In this document: positions 25,856-34,926 of the stretch, piece by piece
Position numbering within the stretch: the stretch's first letter is position 1
Layout: every line of letters starts with the position of its first letter
From: Methylobacterium sp. Leaf91
GTDB lineage: Bacteria; Pseudomonadota; Alphaproteobacteria; Rhizobiales; Beijerinckiaceae
NCBI RefSeq assembly: GCF_001422815.1
Contig: NZ_LMMP01000023.1
Location: 49,208 to 113,207, forward strand
DNA: 64,000 nucleotides
Direction of reading: 5' to 3'
Position numbers and translations under genes: made by a program
The notes under the pieces: generated by a model
What the model was told of the DNA's origin: nothing
The model's input: the letters and a program-made list of their open reading frames with translations, nothing else
The model's database searches: none

Positions 25856-26167
25856 CACGCTCCGGTCGAATGCGGCAGTTGAGCTGCCCGAGATGAGGGG
25901 AGGGCGCCGAGCCGATCCGTCAGCGAATGATACCTGACGCGGCCTGCAGCGGGCGAGCACCGGGACAGGCCAGCGATGAGACGACACGCCGACCTGTCGG
26001 AAGTGCCAGCCCATTCATGCAGGAACGCCGCCGGCCCGGCCAGATGCGGCCAGATGCGGCGAGCCTGCGGCGGGATCGTTGCGGTGGGTCAGGAGAAGCA
26101 CGCGGTCTTGCACGACCCCGATCTAAGCGTCGGCACCCGCCCTTTCCAGATGGTCGGGCAAGACGGT
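25856..26167. other. Intergenic region upstream of hslU
   Basis: This is 312 bp between hslU and the chemoreceptor gene, which point the same way. It must carry the hslU promoter and the chemoreceptor's 3' end signal. An 11-bp unit CCAGATGCGGC is repeated in tandem near 26040-26061. No gene or strong terminator is visible. Confidence 0.4.
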
Positions 26168-27838
26168 TCAGGCTGCGCGGATGCCGCCGACGAAATCCTC
26201 GACCTCGTTGCCCAGGCTGTTGGATTGCTGCGTCAATTGCTCGGCGGCGGCCAGAACCTGGGACGCGCCGGCCCCGGTCTGAACGGCGGCCAGCTGCACG
26301 TCCGCGATCGTTTCGGTGACGGCCTGGGTTCCGCGCGCGGCATCGTTGACGCTCCGGGCGATCTCCTGCGTGGCCACTTGCTGCTGCTCCACCGCCGCCG
26401 CGACACCCATCGCGATCGTATGGACGGTGCCGATGGTGGAGCCGATCTCCTCGATGGCGCCCACCGTGTCGCGGGTCGCCTCCTGGATCGTGGCGATCTG
26501 AACCGTGATCTCGTCCGTCGCCTTCGCAGTCTGGGCGGCGAGCCCTTTCACCTCGGCTGCGACCACGGCGAAGCCGCGACCGGCCTCACCGGCGCGAGCA
26601 GCCTCGATGGTGGCGTTCAGGGCGAGCAGGTTGGTCTGGCTGGCGATGTTGGAGATCAAGGCGACCACGTCGCCGATGCGGGACGCGCTGTCGGCGAGGA
26701 CGCGGACACGCTCCGAAGTTCGGCGCGCGCTCTCCACCGCGCCGGCGGCGGCGGCAGACGTCTGGGACACTTGCGCGCCGATCTCGTTGGCCGTCGCCGC
26801 GAGTTCCTCGGTCGCCGCCGCGACGGCCTGAACGTTCATGGCGGTCTCGTTTGCCGCGTTCATCACGGCGGTGGATTGCCGGTTGGTCTGGTCGGCGGTG
26901 GCGGCCATGGTGCGGGCGGTGAGTTCCATCTCGGCGGCCGAGCCGGCCAGGGTGCCCACCATCTGGCCGACGCTTCCCTGGAAGCGATCCGCCAGGGCGC
27001 CCATCTCGGCATGGCGACGTCGGCCCGCGATACCGTCGGCCTCGTTCTGTTGGATCCGCAGCGCCGCTGCCTCTTTCATCGTTGCCGAGAAGACCCGCAT
27101 GCTGGTCCAGATCTCGCCGATCTCGTCGCGTCGGGCCTTCGTCTCGGGAAGGGTGAGATCACCCTCGGACAGGCGGCGGATCGCGGCGGAGACGCCGGCC
27201 AGGGGCCGGGCGATCGCCCGCGCTCCGACGAAGCCGCCGATGAGAAGACTGCCCAGGGTTCCGCCGATCGCCAAGGCCAGGAGCAGGTTCAGGCGCTCGG
27301 CGTAGAGCGTGTCCGTCCAGCGGTCGATAGCCTCGACCTCGGCCGAGCTATGCGCCACGAGCGTCTCGATACTGTCCTGGAAAGCCTGACGGTTGGCGCG
27401 GTTGGCCTCGTTGAAGCCCTGTTCGGCGGCGGCCTTCGGCGAAACCTGCGTGCCGAGACGTGCGGTTTCCGTACGCAGAGTGGTGAAGCCGGCGGCTTCG
27501 GCGGTGATCTTCTCGAAGAGCGCCCGCTCGCTCACGGGCACTTTCGGAGCCCATGCGGTCAGGAGAGCGTTCATCGCCTCGAGGTTCTTCTTCAGCCGGG
27601 CCGCGTATTTCTCGGCATCCTGCGTATCCTTGGCCGCGTAGATGCCGCGCGACTCGACCACGACGCTGGTGACGAGCCGGTTCATGTTCGCGGCATCGAG
27701 GGCCCGCTGGGAGGCGAGTTTCGCATCCGTGAGCGCAGTGTTGAAGGTCTGGAGCGACATGATGCTAATCGTGGCGACGACGAGCGTCACCATCGAGCAG
27801 AGACCGACGAAACCTAGAATTTTAGCTTTGATGCGCAT
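26168..27838 (-). CDS. Methyl-accepting chemotaxis protein with four-helix-bundle sensor
   Basis: This is a 556-residue chemoreceptor. TM1 is at about 8-30 and TM2 at about 188-210. The periplasmic part between them is all-helical, resembling a 4HB_MCP sensor ([40 protein letters not shown]). A HAMP domain ([20 protein letters not shown]) and the signalling domain with tip [19 protein letters not shown] follow. No docking pentapeptide is present (ends VGGIRAA). It lies between hslV and hslU on the same strand, an unusual position. Confidence 0.95.
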   Translation of the reverse strand: MRIKAKILGFVGLCSMVTLVVATISIMSLQTFNTALTDAKLASQRALDAANMNRLVTSVVVESRGIYAAKDTQDAEKYAARLKKNLEAMNALLTAWAPKVPVSERALFEKITAEAAGFTTLRTETARLGTQVSPKAAAEQGFNEANRANRQAFQDSIETLVAHSSAEVEAIDRWTDTLYAERLNLLLALAIGGTLGSLLIGGFVGARAIARPLAGVSAAIRRLSEGDLTLPETKARRDEIGEIWTSMRVFSATMKEAAALRIQQNEADGIAGRRRHAEMGALADRFQGSVGQMVGTLAGSAAEMELTARTMAATADQTNRQSTAVMNAANETAMNVQAVAAATEELAATANEIGAQVSQTSAAAAGAVESARRTSERVRVLADSASRIGDVVALISNIASQTNLLALNATIEAARAGEAGRGFAVVAAEVKGLAAQTAKATDEITVQIATIQEATRDTVGAIEEIGSTIGTVHTIAMGVAAAVEQQQVATQEIARSVNDAARGTQAVTETIADVQLAAVQTGAGASQVLAAAEQLTQQSNSLGNEVEDFVGGIRAA

Positions 27839-27925
27839 CGCCGTCGGCCAGCTTTCCAGAAAAGACAGCCGATAGCGCTAGGGGAACATCCGCAAGTTTA
27901 CGTTAATCGGAGCTGCAATCTGGCA

Positions 27926-28495
27926 CTAAGATGCAGAAAACTCCAGTTGCTCGATGACGAGATTGCCGTTCGTGTAGACGCAGATTTCCGCCGCGATGCC
28001 GAGTGCTCGCCGGACGATCGCCTCTGCATCGTGCTCGCCATCTTCCAGGGCGCGGGCAGCGGCGAGGGCATAATTTCCCCCCGATCCGATCGCCATGACG
28101 CCGCCTTCCGGCTCGAGCACGTCGCCCGCGCCCGACAGAAGCAGGCTCACATCCTTGTCCGCCACCAACATCATCGCTTCGAGACGACGCAGGTAGCGGT
28201 CGGTGCGCCAATCCTTCGTGAGTTCGACGCAGGCGCGGGTCAGTTGACCGGGATACTGATCGAGCTTGGCTTCGAGCCGCTCGAACAGGGTGAAGGCATC
28301 GGCCGTTGCCCCGGCGAATCCGCCGATGACGGAGCCTTTGGCGAGGCGGCGCACCTTGCGGGCATTGCCCTTCACGATGGTCTGGCCGAGGCTGACCTGC
28401 CCGTCGCCGCCGATCACCACCTTGCCGCCCTTGCGGACCATCAGGATCGTGGTGGCGTGCATTTGCGGCGGGCCGCCGGATGCGGAATGGGACAA
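27926..28495 (-). CDS. hslV: ATP-dependent protease peptidase subunit HslV
   Basis: This is a 189-residue threonine peptidase that forms the dodecameric core of HslUV. The catalytic Thr is the first of [20 protein letters not shown], exposed after removal of a short propeptide. [20 protein letters not shown] and [14 protein letters not shown] are typical. Translation most likely starts at TTG 28495, 6 nt after GGAG, giving a 13-residue propeptide; ATG 28462 is an alternative. Its partner hslU is 2.1 kb downstream, beyond a chemoreceptor gene. Confidence 0.97.
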   Translation of the reverse strand: MSHSASGGPPQMHATTILMVRKGGKVVIGGDGQVSLGQTIVKGNARKVRRLAKGSVIGGFAGATADAFTLFERLEAKLDQYPGQLTRACVELTKDWRTDRYLRRLEAMMLVADKDVSLLLSGAGDVLEPEGGVMAIGSGGNYALAAARALEDGEHDAEAIVRRALGIAAEICVYTNGNLVIEQLEFSAS

Positions 28496-28576
28496 GGCTG
28501 ACTCCGGTCTGGTTCTGACCGGTGTCAGGTAGTCTTTCGGAACGCGGACTCCAACCTCCGCCGGAGCGTTACCGCG

Positions 28577-28972
28577 CTATTCCGGGTAGCGTTGGAAGGC
28601 CGGCAGGGTCTCGAACCGAGCGAACCACGAGGCGGCCTCGGCGATCTGAATCCTGACCTGGGGCGGCAGCGCCTCGGGATCGTCCAGGGTCGCGGTATGG
28701 ATGTCGATCTGGCCAGGAAAGACCGCCTCGTTACGATAGAACAGCCCCGTGCCGCAGGTGCCGCAGAACTGCCGGATAACGCCGGGCGAGGATTCGTAAT
28801 CGGTCGGGTGACCCGCGATCGTCACCCGCTCGGCCGGGAACAGGGCAAAGGCCACCACCGGAGCACCGGACGAGCGCCGGCAATCGGCGCAATGACACAG
28901 GGCGCTATGGCTCGGCTCGCCCTCGGCGCTGTAATGGATCGCTCCGCAGCGGCACCGTCCCGTCAAGACCAT
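28577..28972 (-). CDS. GFA-family zinc protein (glutathione-dependent formaldehyde-activating-like)
   Basis: This is a 131-residue CENP-V/GFA-fold protein. The two zinc sites are read from CRCGAIHY, CHCADCRRSSG and CGTCGTGL. Members bind glutathione or adducts, but most are functionally unassigned; a role in formaldehyde detoxification should not be assumed from the name. The length is typical. It stands alone between hslV and the helicase gene. Confidence 0.9.
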   Translation of the reverse strand: MVLTGRCRCGAIHYSAEGEPSHSALCHCADCRRSSGAPVVAFALFPAERVTIAGHPTDYESSPGVIRQFCGTCGTGLFYRNEAVFPGQIDIHTATLDDPEALPPQVRIQIAEAASWFARFETLPAFQRYPE

Positions 28973-29042
28973 GTGAGTTCCCCCTTCGTTCTCGCCGTTG
29001 TCTCAGAGGACGATGACGCGGGCAAGACGGCATCGCCCTCGC

Positions 29043-30161
29043 TCACACAACCACGGTGATGGCGCGGGCGGCACGGGTCAGCCCGGTATAGAGCCAGCGG
29101 GCCCGGTGCTCACGGAAGGCGAAGGATTCGTCGAACAGGACGACGTTGTCCCATTGCGAGCCCTGAGCCTTATGCACGGTGAGGGCGTAGCCATAAGTGA
29201 ACTCGTCGGTCTCGCGCTTGAGGAAGGCCGGGATCTCCTCCTCGGAGCCCGACATCACCGCCCGCAGGACCTTGATGTCGATGGGCCGGCGGCGCAGGGC
29301 CGGGTCGTCGTCGGGCACGACATCGAGGCGGATCGTGTCGGCGCGTGGCGCGGCCCGGAGGGCATGGACCGTCCAGGTCGAGCCGTTGAGCAGGCCCTTG
29401 GTGCGGTCGTTACGCAGGCAGACCAGTTTCTCGCCCACCGCCGGCATCGGATCGGTATGGCCCGCGAGTTCCCGCAGGCGGTTGTTGTAGAGCCGCCGCG
29501 TCTTGTTCATCCCGACGAGGACCTGGTCGCATTCGAGCACGCTCGACGGGTCGAGGGAGCGGCGCGAGACGACGCGGCTCTCGCCATACTCGCCAATGCT
29601 GAGCCGGCCGCCCTCACGGATCGTCATGGCCATACGCACGATCGGGTCGTCGGCGGCCTGCCGGTGGACGTCGGTCAACATCACGTCGGGCTCGGCCTCG
29701 GTGAAGAAGCCGCCGCCGCGCACAGGCGGCAATTGGGCGGGGTCGCCGAGAACCAGGACCGGCCTGTCGAAGGAGAGCAGGTCGTTGCCGAGATCCGAAT
29801 CGACCATGGAGCATTCGTCGATGACGACGAGCTCCGCCTTCGAGACCGGCCCGGTGCGGTTGAGGGTGAAGGCCGGTCCTCCCTCCTCGGTCTCCTTGCT
29901 GCGATAGATCAGGCTGTGGATCGTCGCGGCGTCGTGGCAGCCCTTGGACCGCATCACAGAGGCGGCCTTGCCCGTGAAGGCGCCGAAGACGACATTGCCC
30001 TCGACATCGTCGGCGATCCGACGCGCCAGGGTGGTCTTGCCGGTGCCGGCATAGCCGAACAGGCGGAACACCTGCGGACCGCCGGCCTTGCGCCACTCGG
30101 CGATGGCTTTGAGCGCCGCGTCCTGCTGGGGCGCGAACCGGGTCGGAAGGTCGTCGCTCAC
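29043..30161 (-). CDS. RecD-like superfamily 1B DNA helicase
   Basis: This is a 372-residue helicase. Motif I is [14 protein letters not shown], motif [12 protein letters not shown], motif [13 protein letters not shown], and the C-terminal motifs are [16 protein letters not shown] and LYTGLTRA. This matches the short RecD2-like/exonuclease V helicases without the long N-terminal domain of RecD. A repair or replication-restart role is likely. It starts at GTG 30161, overlapping the hemF stop codon (GTGA), so translation is coupled to hemF. The open frame upstream overlaps hemF and is not used. Confidence 0.92.
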   Translation of the reverse strand: MSDDLPTRFAPQQDAALKAIAEWRKAGGPQVFRLFGYAGTGKTTLARRIADDVEGNVVFGAFTGKAASVMRSKGCHDAATIHSLIYRSKETEEGGPAFTLNRTGPVSKAELVVIDECSMVDSDLGNDLLSFDRPVLVLGDPAQLPPVRGGGFFTEAEPDVMLTDVHRQAADDPIVRMAMTIREGGRLSIGEYGESRVVSRRSLDPSSVLECDQVLVGMNKTRRLYNNRLRELAGHTDPMPAVGEKLVCLRNDRTKGLLNGSTWTVHALRAAPRADTIRLDVVPDDDPALRRRPIDIKVLRAVMSGSEEEIPAFLKRETDEFTYGYALTVHKAQGSQWDNVVLFDESFAFREHRARWLYTGLTRAARAITVVV

Positions 30162-31084
30162 GGCCAGCGCACGGTGGGCGGCAGCGAGGACAGGATCGAG
30201 GCGACGTTGCCGCCCGTTTTCAGGCCGAAGATGGTGCCCCGGTCGTAGAGCAGGTTGAATTCCACGTAGCGCCCGCGCCGCACCTGCTGCTCCAACCGGT
30301 CTTCCTCCGTCCACGGCGTCGAGAGGTTCGCGCGCACAATCGCCGGATAGGCATCGAGGAAGGCGAGGCCGACATCCTTGGTGAAGGCGAGATCGGCCTT
30401 CGGATCGCCGGTCCAGTGGTAGTCGTAGAAGATTCCACCGATCCCGCGCGGCTCGTTGCGGTGCTTGAGGAAGAAGTATTCCTCGCACCACGCCTTGTAG
30501 CGGTCGTAATCCGCCGCCGGCGCATGGGCGTCGCACGCCGCCTTCATCGCCGCGTGGAACCGCAGCGTATCCGGATCGTCCTGCGTCCGGCGCCGGTCGA
30601 GGACGGGGGTCAGGTCGGCCCCGCCGCCGAACCACGTCTTCGTCGTGGAGACGAAGCGGGTGTTCATGTGAACCGTCGGAACATGCGGGTTCCAGGGATG
30701 GACGATGAGCGAGATGCCTGTGGCGTAGAAGCGCGGGTCTTCCGATGCGCCCGGCATCTGAGCGCGAAATTCCGGCGCGAACTCGCCGAAGACCTGCGAG
30801 ACGTGGACACCGGCCTTCTCGAACACGCGCCCGTGCAGCATCGACATGGTGCCGCCGCCGCCGGGCGTGCCGCTATGGTCCGTGCGCTTCCAGGGGGTCT
30901 TCACGAAGCGTCCGGCCTCGGCCGGGGCATCGGGATGGAACGGCCCTACGGCCTCCGCCTCGATCGCTTCTAGCTCCGCCAGGATCCGGTCGCGCAGGCT
31001 CGCGAACCACGTGGTCACCTCGTCCTTGAGGAGCGCGAGTTCGGCCTCGGGGGGCGGTGGCGGAGTCGTGTCGGACATCGTCAT
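30158..31084 (-). CDS. hemF: Oxygen-dependent coproporphyrinogen III oxidase
   Basis: This is a roughly 308-residue cytoplasmic enzyme that oxidatively decarboxylates coproporphyrinogen III in haem and bacteriochlorophyll synthesis. Family motifs include [55 protein letters not shown] and [20 protein letters not shown]. The start is uncertain: ATG 31084 is used here, 31078 and 31102 are possible, and a GC-rich hairpin (31087-31109) covers this area. The gene is followed by a helicase gene with a 4-bp overlap. Confidence 0.97.
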   Translation of the reverse strand: MTMSDTTPPPPPEAELALLKDEVTTWFASLRDRILAELEAIEAEAVGPFHPDAPAEAGRFVKTPWKRTDHSGTPGGGGTMSMLHGRVFEKAGVHVSQVFGEFAPEFRAQMPGASEDPRFYATGISLIVHPWNPHVPTVHMNTRFVSTTKTWFGGGADLTPVLDRRRTQDDPDTLRFHAAMKAACDAHAPAADYDRYKAWCEEYFFLKHRNEPRGIGGIFYDYHWTGDPKADLAFTKDVGLAFLDAYPAIVRANLSTPWTEEDRLEQQVRRGRYVEFNLLYDRGTIFGLKTGGNVASILSSLPPTVRWP

Positions 31085-31132
31085 GGGGGAGGGATGTCCC
31101 ATCCCTCCCGCCCATCGTCAATCGAGGTCCGG

Positions 31133-31411
31133 TCAATCTTTACCCACCGACATCAGCAGACGCTCGGTCTTGGCGTCCTCGATCCGGTTGACCATGCGGC
31201 GACCCTCATGGACGTCGCGAATCGTCTTCGTGGCGGTGATGCAGGACTGGACCAGCATGATCGTTCCCATGGCGAGGTAGCCCTTGATCCAGATGTCCAT
31301 GGGCATGAACAGGATGCCGAGGGCGACCATCGCGGCCGAGCCGATGAAGGAGGCGTAGGTGAAGGTGACCCAGGCGCCGGAATGCTGAGTGGTCTCGTTG
31401 TTCATGGTCAT
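31133..31411 (-). CDS. YiaA/YiaB-family inner-membrane protein
   Basis: This is a 92-residue protein with two to three transmembrane helices of the YiaAB two-helix family (AWVTFTYASFIGSAAMVALG, GYLAMGTIMLVQSCITATKT). A charged cytoplasmic tail follows. ATG 31411 has AAGGA 8 nt upstream. It lies downstream of pspA on the same strand, separated by a repeat element. The function is unknown but links to envelope stress in some genomes. A TTGAAC half-site like the pspA operators lies at 31455-31460 upstream. Confidence 0.85.
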   Translation of the reverse strand: MTMNNETTQHSGAWVTFTYASFIGSAAMVALGILFMPMDIWIKGYLAMGTIMLVQSCITATKTIRDVHEGRRMVNRIEDAKTERLLMSVGKD

Positions 31412-31723
31412 GGTCGTGGTCCTTGATGGGAGAGAGCTGAGTTGCGTGAGTTCTGTTCAAGTCATCGGCGATATTTTCGAATGTCGATCGCCCCGGATTT
31501 GGTGGTTCTGAAGGTTATTCCTCACCTCGACCTCATCCTGAGGTGCTGCGAAGCAGCCTCGAAGGAGGCCTCCAGTTAGAGCGAGCTTGCTGGAGGGCTC
31601 CTTCGAGGCCTCCGCTGCGCTCCGGCGCCTCAGGATGAGGTGGCGGGTGGGAGAATGGTGTTTCCCATGTCTTGATGCTCCGATGACCTGCCCAGACCCA
31701 TCGAGTCCGCGTCGCATCAACTT
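31412..31723. other. Intergenic region between yiaA/B-like and pspA genes
   Basis: This is 312 bp dominated by the palindromic repeat described separately. The segment 31412-31500 should hold the promoter of the YiaA/B-like gene and includes a GTTCAA half-site at 31455-31460. Short frames that cross the repeat are not supported as genes. Confidence 0.5.
31531..31640. repeat. Palindromic dispersed-type intergenic repeat
   Basis: This is a nested inverted repeat. Outer arms CCTCATCCTGAGG (31531-31543) and CCTCAGGATGAGG (31628-31640) are exact complements. Inner arms CCTCGAAGGAGGCCTCCAG (31558-31576) and CTGGAGGGCTCCTTCGAGG (31590-31608) pair almost perfectly. The long stem and its intergenic position match the multi-copy palindromic repeats of Rhizobiales genomes. 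Copy number cannot be judged here, since only one copy is in the window. Confidence 0.75.
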
Positions 31724-32404
31724 TCATGCAGCACGCGCCTCGACCTTGCGCCGCAGGCGGTCGAGGACGGCGCCGCCGCTCGGGCGGGTGCTGGCGCCGA
31801 AGCCTTCGCGCTCGAGCCGTTCGGCGATGGAGAGTCCGGGCTCGGTCTCGGCGAGCGCCGCTTCCGTGTCGGCGGCCTCGGTCTGGAGAGCACGCAGCCG
31901 GTTCAGGGTCGCCTCCGCCTCCTTCAGCGTCGCCCGATCATTGGGGTTGGCCTGAACGCCGAGGCGTCGTGCCGCCTCCGCCGCGGCGGCGATGCGGCGT
32001 CCACGCTCCAACTCGCTCTGACGACGGGTCGCGTCGGCGACGACGGAGCGGATGCGGGCGACTTCGCGGGCAAATCTCAGACGCGCCTCACCGATGGCGT
32101 CCCGTTCGGCTTCGAGCTCGGCGATGGCCTCAGCCGCCTCAGACGCCAGTTCCTCGCGTCCCGCCGTCAGCGCCGCCAGGGCACGCTCTTCGAGATCCGC
32201 CGCGCGGGCTTCGACCTCGGCGAAGCGCCGTTCTTCCGCCTTGTCACCCGCCATTGCGGCGGCGAGGGCCTGACGGCTGCGCTCCAGTGAGACTCGCGTC
32301 TCCCGGATCTGCTGGTCGAGGATGAGCAAGGCGTGGCGATCGATCACCGCTTCCTCAGCCTGGGCGGCTGCGCCGCGGGCGAGGAGCCGAAACAACTTGA
32401 GCAT
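31724..32404 (-). CDS. pspA: PspA/IM30-family envelope-stress protein
   Basis: This is a 226-residue protein of the ESCRT-III-like PspA/Vipp1 superfamily, which assembles on damaged inner membranes. A short amphipathic start (LKLFRLLARGAAAQAEEAVI) is followed by long charged helices (LDQQIRETRVSLERSRQALA, AEVEARAADLEERALAALTA) and a C-terminal tail of about 60 residues. Two palindromic sites lie in the 100 bp upstream, suggesting direct control by a regulator encoded elsewhere rather than by PspF/sigma54. No pspB or pspC gene is adjacent. Confidence 0.88.
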   Translation of the reverse strand: MLKLFRLLARGAAAQAEEAVIDRHALLILDQQIRETRVSLERSRQALAAAMAGDKAEERRFAEVEARAADLEERALAALTAGREELASEAAEAIAELEAERDAIGEARLRFAREVARIRSVVADATRRQSELERGRRIAAAAEAARRLGVQANPNDRATLKEAEATLNRLRALQTEAADTEAALAETEPGLSIAERLEREGFGASTRPSGGAVLDRLRRKVEARAA

Positions 32405-32421
32405 GGTGTGCCTCCGGCGTT

Positions 32422-32434
32422 TGAACGATGTTCA
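32422..32434. promoter_or_regulatory. Palindromic operator 1 upstream of pspA
   Basis: TGAAC-GAT-GTTCA is a perfect dyad with 5-bp arms. It lies 18 bp before the pspA start and has the same half-site and spacing as the site at 32456. Confidence 0.6.
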
Positions 32435-32455
32435 CACTCATGGTCTCGACGATAT

Positions 32456-32470
32456 TTGAACGGCGTTCAA
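32456..32470. promoter_or_regulatory. Palindromic operator 2 upstream of pspA
   Basis: TTGAAC-GGC-GTTCAA is a perfect dyad with 6-bp arms. Its centre is 35 bp from that of the first site, and a further pair of half-sites (TGAAC at 32475, GTTCA at 32488) follows. TetR-type repressors bind dyads of this form; the regulator is not in the window. Confidence 0.65.
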
Positions 32471-32500
32471 GTGCTGAACTGCACACCGTTCAAAATCATG

Positions 32501-32959
32501 TCACGCGCTCGACCCGATCTGTCTCAGCCCCTCGCCGAGGATCATCGCCGCCGCCACGGCGATGTTGAGTGAGCGCATTCCCTCGCGGATGGGAATGACG
32601 ATCCGGGCATCGGCCACCTCGTGGACGGATGCGGGGACACCCGCAGATTCCCGTCCGAGCAGGATGCAGTCACCGGGGAGGAAGCCAAAGGCGGTGTAGG
32701 GAAGGGCGCCGGCGGTGGTGGCGAGGACGAGCCGTGTTCCGGTCTCTTCCCGCCACTGCGAGAAGGCGGCCCAGGAGCGATGCCTCGTGATCGCCACATG
32801 GTCGAGATAATCGAGTCCTGAGCGGCGCAGGTGCCGGTCGGACACATCGAATCCCGCCGGCTCGATGATGTCGACGGCCACGTCGAGGCACGCTGCCATC
32901 CGCAGGATCGTCCCCGTATTCTGGGGAATGTCGGGCTGGTAGAGGGCGAGACGGAGCAT
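32501..32959 (-). CDS. trmL: tRNA (cytidine/uridine-34-2'-O)-methyltransferase TrmL
   Basis: This is a 152-residue SPOUT-class methyltransferase that 2'-O-methylates the wobble base of tRNA-Leu species. The start LRLALYQPDIPQNTGTILRM, the knot motif LLGRESAGVP and the C-terminal IPIREGMRSLNIAVAAAMIL are diagnostic. ATG 32959 is chosen since it fits the family start; the frame is open to 33016. It is divergent from the ABC exporter gene with a 98-bp gap. Confidence 0.96.
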   Translation of the reverse strand: MLRLALYQPDIPQNTGTILRMAACLDVAVDIIEPAGFDVSDRHLRRSGLDYLDHVAITRHRSWAAFSQWREETGTRLVLATTAGALPYTAFGFLPGDCILLGRESAGVPASVHEVADARIVIPIREGMRSLNIAVAAAMILGEGLRQIGSSA

Positions 32960-33057
32960 CGGACCGGGCGGCTGCATTGCGTCTGCGGCATCGCCTCGCG
33001 GTTGGCACGTCGTCAAGGCCCACTACCTCAGGCAAGTCTCCAACACCGGACCAGATT

Positions 33058-34926
33058 ATGTTTCTCGATTGGCTCGAGCGCCGCATCGACCCGTTCGCGT
33101 CTTTCGAAGACGGGCGGATGCCGCCCAAGACGGTGACGGGCTTCGCCGCTTTCTATCTCAGGCCGATGCGGACCGCCTTGGTGATGCTGTTCCTCGTGGC
33201 AGTGGCTGCCGGGACGGTTGAGGCATCGCTCTACCTGCTCATGGGCTGGTTCATCGACCTCTTGAACAATGCCGACCGGGTCACGATCCTGCAGGACCAC
33301 GGATGGAAGCTCGGCCTCGCGGCAATGCTGCTCCTCGTGGTTCGTCCCTTCACGATCTGGCTGCACGAGGTGATGTCCAACCAGCTGCTCGTGCCGCAGG
33401 CGACCAACCAGGTCCGCTGGCGTACGCATCTCTATACGCTCGGCCACTCGCTCTCGTATTTCCAGGCCGATTTCGCCGGACGGCTCGCCAACCGGGTCGT
33501 GCAGGTCGGACCGGCCGTGCGCGAACTGGCCGTGGTTTTCATCGATACGCTTCTTTACGTGGCGATCTACGCGGTGACGGCGGTGGGACTATTCGGCTCC
33601 ATCTCGTTATGGATGGCCCTGCCGGTCATCGTCTGGGTGGCGGCCTATTCGGTGCTGACCTGGTGGTTCGTGCCCCGTGCCCGAGCGCGCTCCCTCGTGA
33701 CGGCCGACACGCGGTCGATTCTCATCGGGCGGATCGTCGACAGCTACACCAACATCCTCACCGTGAAGCTCTTCGCCCGCGACCGGGAAGAACGCGCGGC
33801 CGTGCGCGACGCCATCGACGTCCACACCACGGCGCATCTCCACCAGTTCCGGCTCGTGACGACCACGACGACGCTGCTCGGCATCCTCAACAGCGCGCTC
33901 ATCGTCGCCACCGCCACCGCCTGTCTCCTGCTCTGGCGCAGCGGTGGAATGACCACCGGCGAGGCGGCGGCGGGTCTCGCCCTCGTGCTGCGGCTGATGG
34001 CGATGTCCGGTTGGGTCATGCAGACGGTGCGCGGCATCTTCGAGAATGTCGGCGTGATCCAGGAGAGCATGCAGACGATCTCGCGCCCGCACGGGATCGT
34101 GGATGTTCCGAACGCGCGGACGCTCGTGGTCGACGGGGGCGACATCCGCTTCGACAGGGTCGGCTTCCGCTACGGCGACGGCACGCCGTCGGTCATCCAG
34201 GATTTCAGCCTCCATATCCGTCCGGGCGAGAAGGTCGGTCTCGTTGGCGTCAGCGGCGCGGGCAAGACCACCCTGACCGCGCTCTTGCTTCGGCTGCACG
34301 ACATTCAGAACGGCCGGATCCTCATCGACGGTCAGGACATCGCGGGCGTCACGCAGGATTCCTTGCGCGAGGCGATCGCCATGGTCACCCAGGACACCTC
34401 GCTCTTGCACCGCTCGATCCGTGACAACATCGCCTATGGCAGGCCGGACGCGACGCTGGAGGAGATCCAGCGGGCGGCGCAACTCGCGGAGGCCGACGGA
34501 TTCATCGCCGGTCTCGTCGATAACAGGGGCCGGACAGGCTACGACGCCCAGGTCGGCGAGCGGGGCGTGAAGCTCTCCGGCGGCCAACGCCAGCGCATCG
34601 CCATCGCGCGCGTCATCCTGAAGAACGCGCCGATCCTGATCCTCGACGAAGCGACATCCGCCCTCGACAGCCAGGTCGAGGCGGCGATCCAGGACAGTCT
34701 CGACACCCTCATGCAGGGCAAGACGGTGCTCGCCATCGCGCACCGGCTTTCCACCATCGCTGCTCTCGACCGGCTGATCGTGATCGATGCCGGCCGCATC
34801 GTGGAGGAGGGGACCCATGCGGAGCTGATCCGCACCGGCGGGCTCTATGCACGCCTGTGGGAGCGCCAGTCCGGCGGCTTTCTCGGTGACGTCTCGCCAA
34901 CCGTCTACGAGGACGCGGCGGAATGA
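33058..34926 (+). CDS. ABC exporter, fused permease and ATPase
   Basis: This is a 622-residue half-transporter. Six membrane helices span about residues 35-330. The ATPase domain has Walker A GVSGAGKTTLTA, Q-loop VTQDTSLLHRSI, signature LSGGQRQR, Walker B ILILDEATSALD and H-loop IAHRLSTIAA. It resembles the multidrug/lipid exporter class; the substrate is unknown. The following MATE gene overlaps it by 4 bp (ATGA), so the two pumps are translated together. ATG 33058 is used; an open frame reaches 32977. Confidence 0.93.
   Translation: MFLDWLERRIDPFASFEDGRMPPKTVTGFAAFYLRPMRTALVMLFLVAVAAGTVEASLYLLMGWFIDLLNNADRVTILQDHGWKLGLAAMLLLVVRPFTIWLHEVMSNQLLVPQATNQVRWRTHLYTLGHSLSYFQADFAGRLANRVVQVGPAVRELAVVFIDTLLYVAIYAVTAVGLFGSISLWMALPVIVWVAAYSVLTWWFVPRARARSLVTADTRSILIGRIVDSYTNILTVKLFARDREERAAVRDAIDVHTTAHLHQFRLVTTTTTLLGILNSALIVATATACLLLWRSGGMTTGEAAAGLALVLRLMAMSGWVMQTVRGIFENVGVIQESMQTISRPHGIVDVPNARTLVVDGGDIRFDRVGFRYGDGTPSVIQDFSLHIRPGEKVGLVGVSGAGKTTLTALLLRLHDIQNGRILIDGQDIAGVTQDSLREAIAMVTQDTSLLHRSIRDNIAYGRPDATLEEIQRAAQLAEADGFIAGLVDNRGRTGYDAQVGERGVKLSGGQRQRIAIARVILKNAPILILDEATSALDSQVEAAIQDSLDTLMQGKTVLAIAHRLSTIAALDRLIVIDAGRIVEEGTHAELIRTGGLYARLWERQSGGFLGDVSPTVYEDAAE

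Noticed and set aside
31087..31109. GC-rich hairpin before hemF as a riboswitch or attenuator
   Set aside because: A simple 10-bp stem of G and C runs, with uncertain start codon nearby; no conserved aptamer features can be seen.
31457..31727. Short overlapping minus-strand ORFs within the repeat
   Set aside because: They run through a palindromic repeat, lack ribosome-binding sites and overlap the pspA 3' end.
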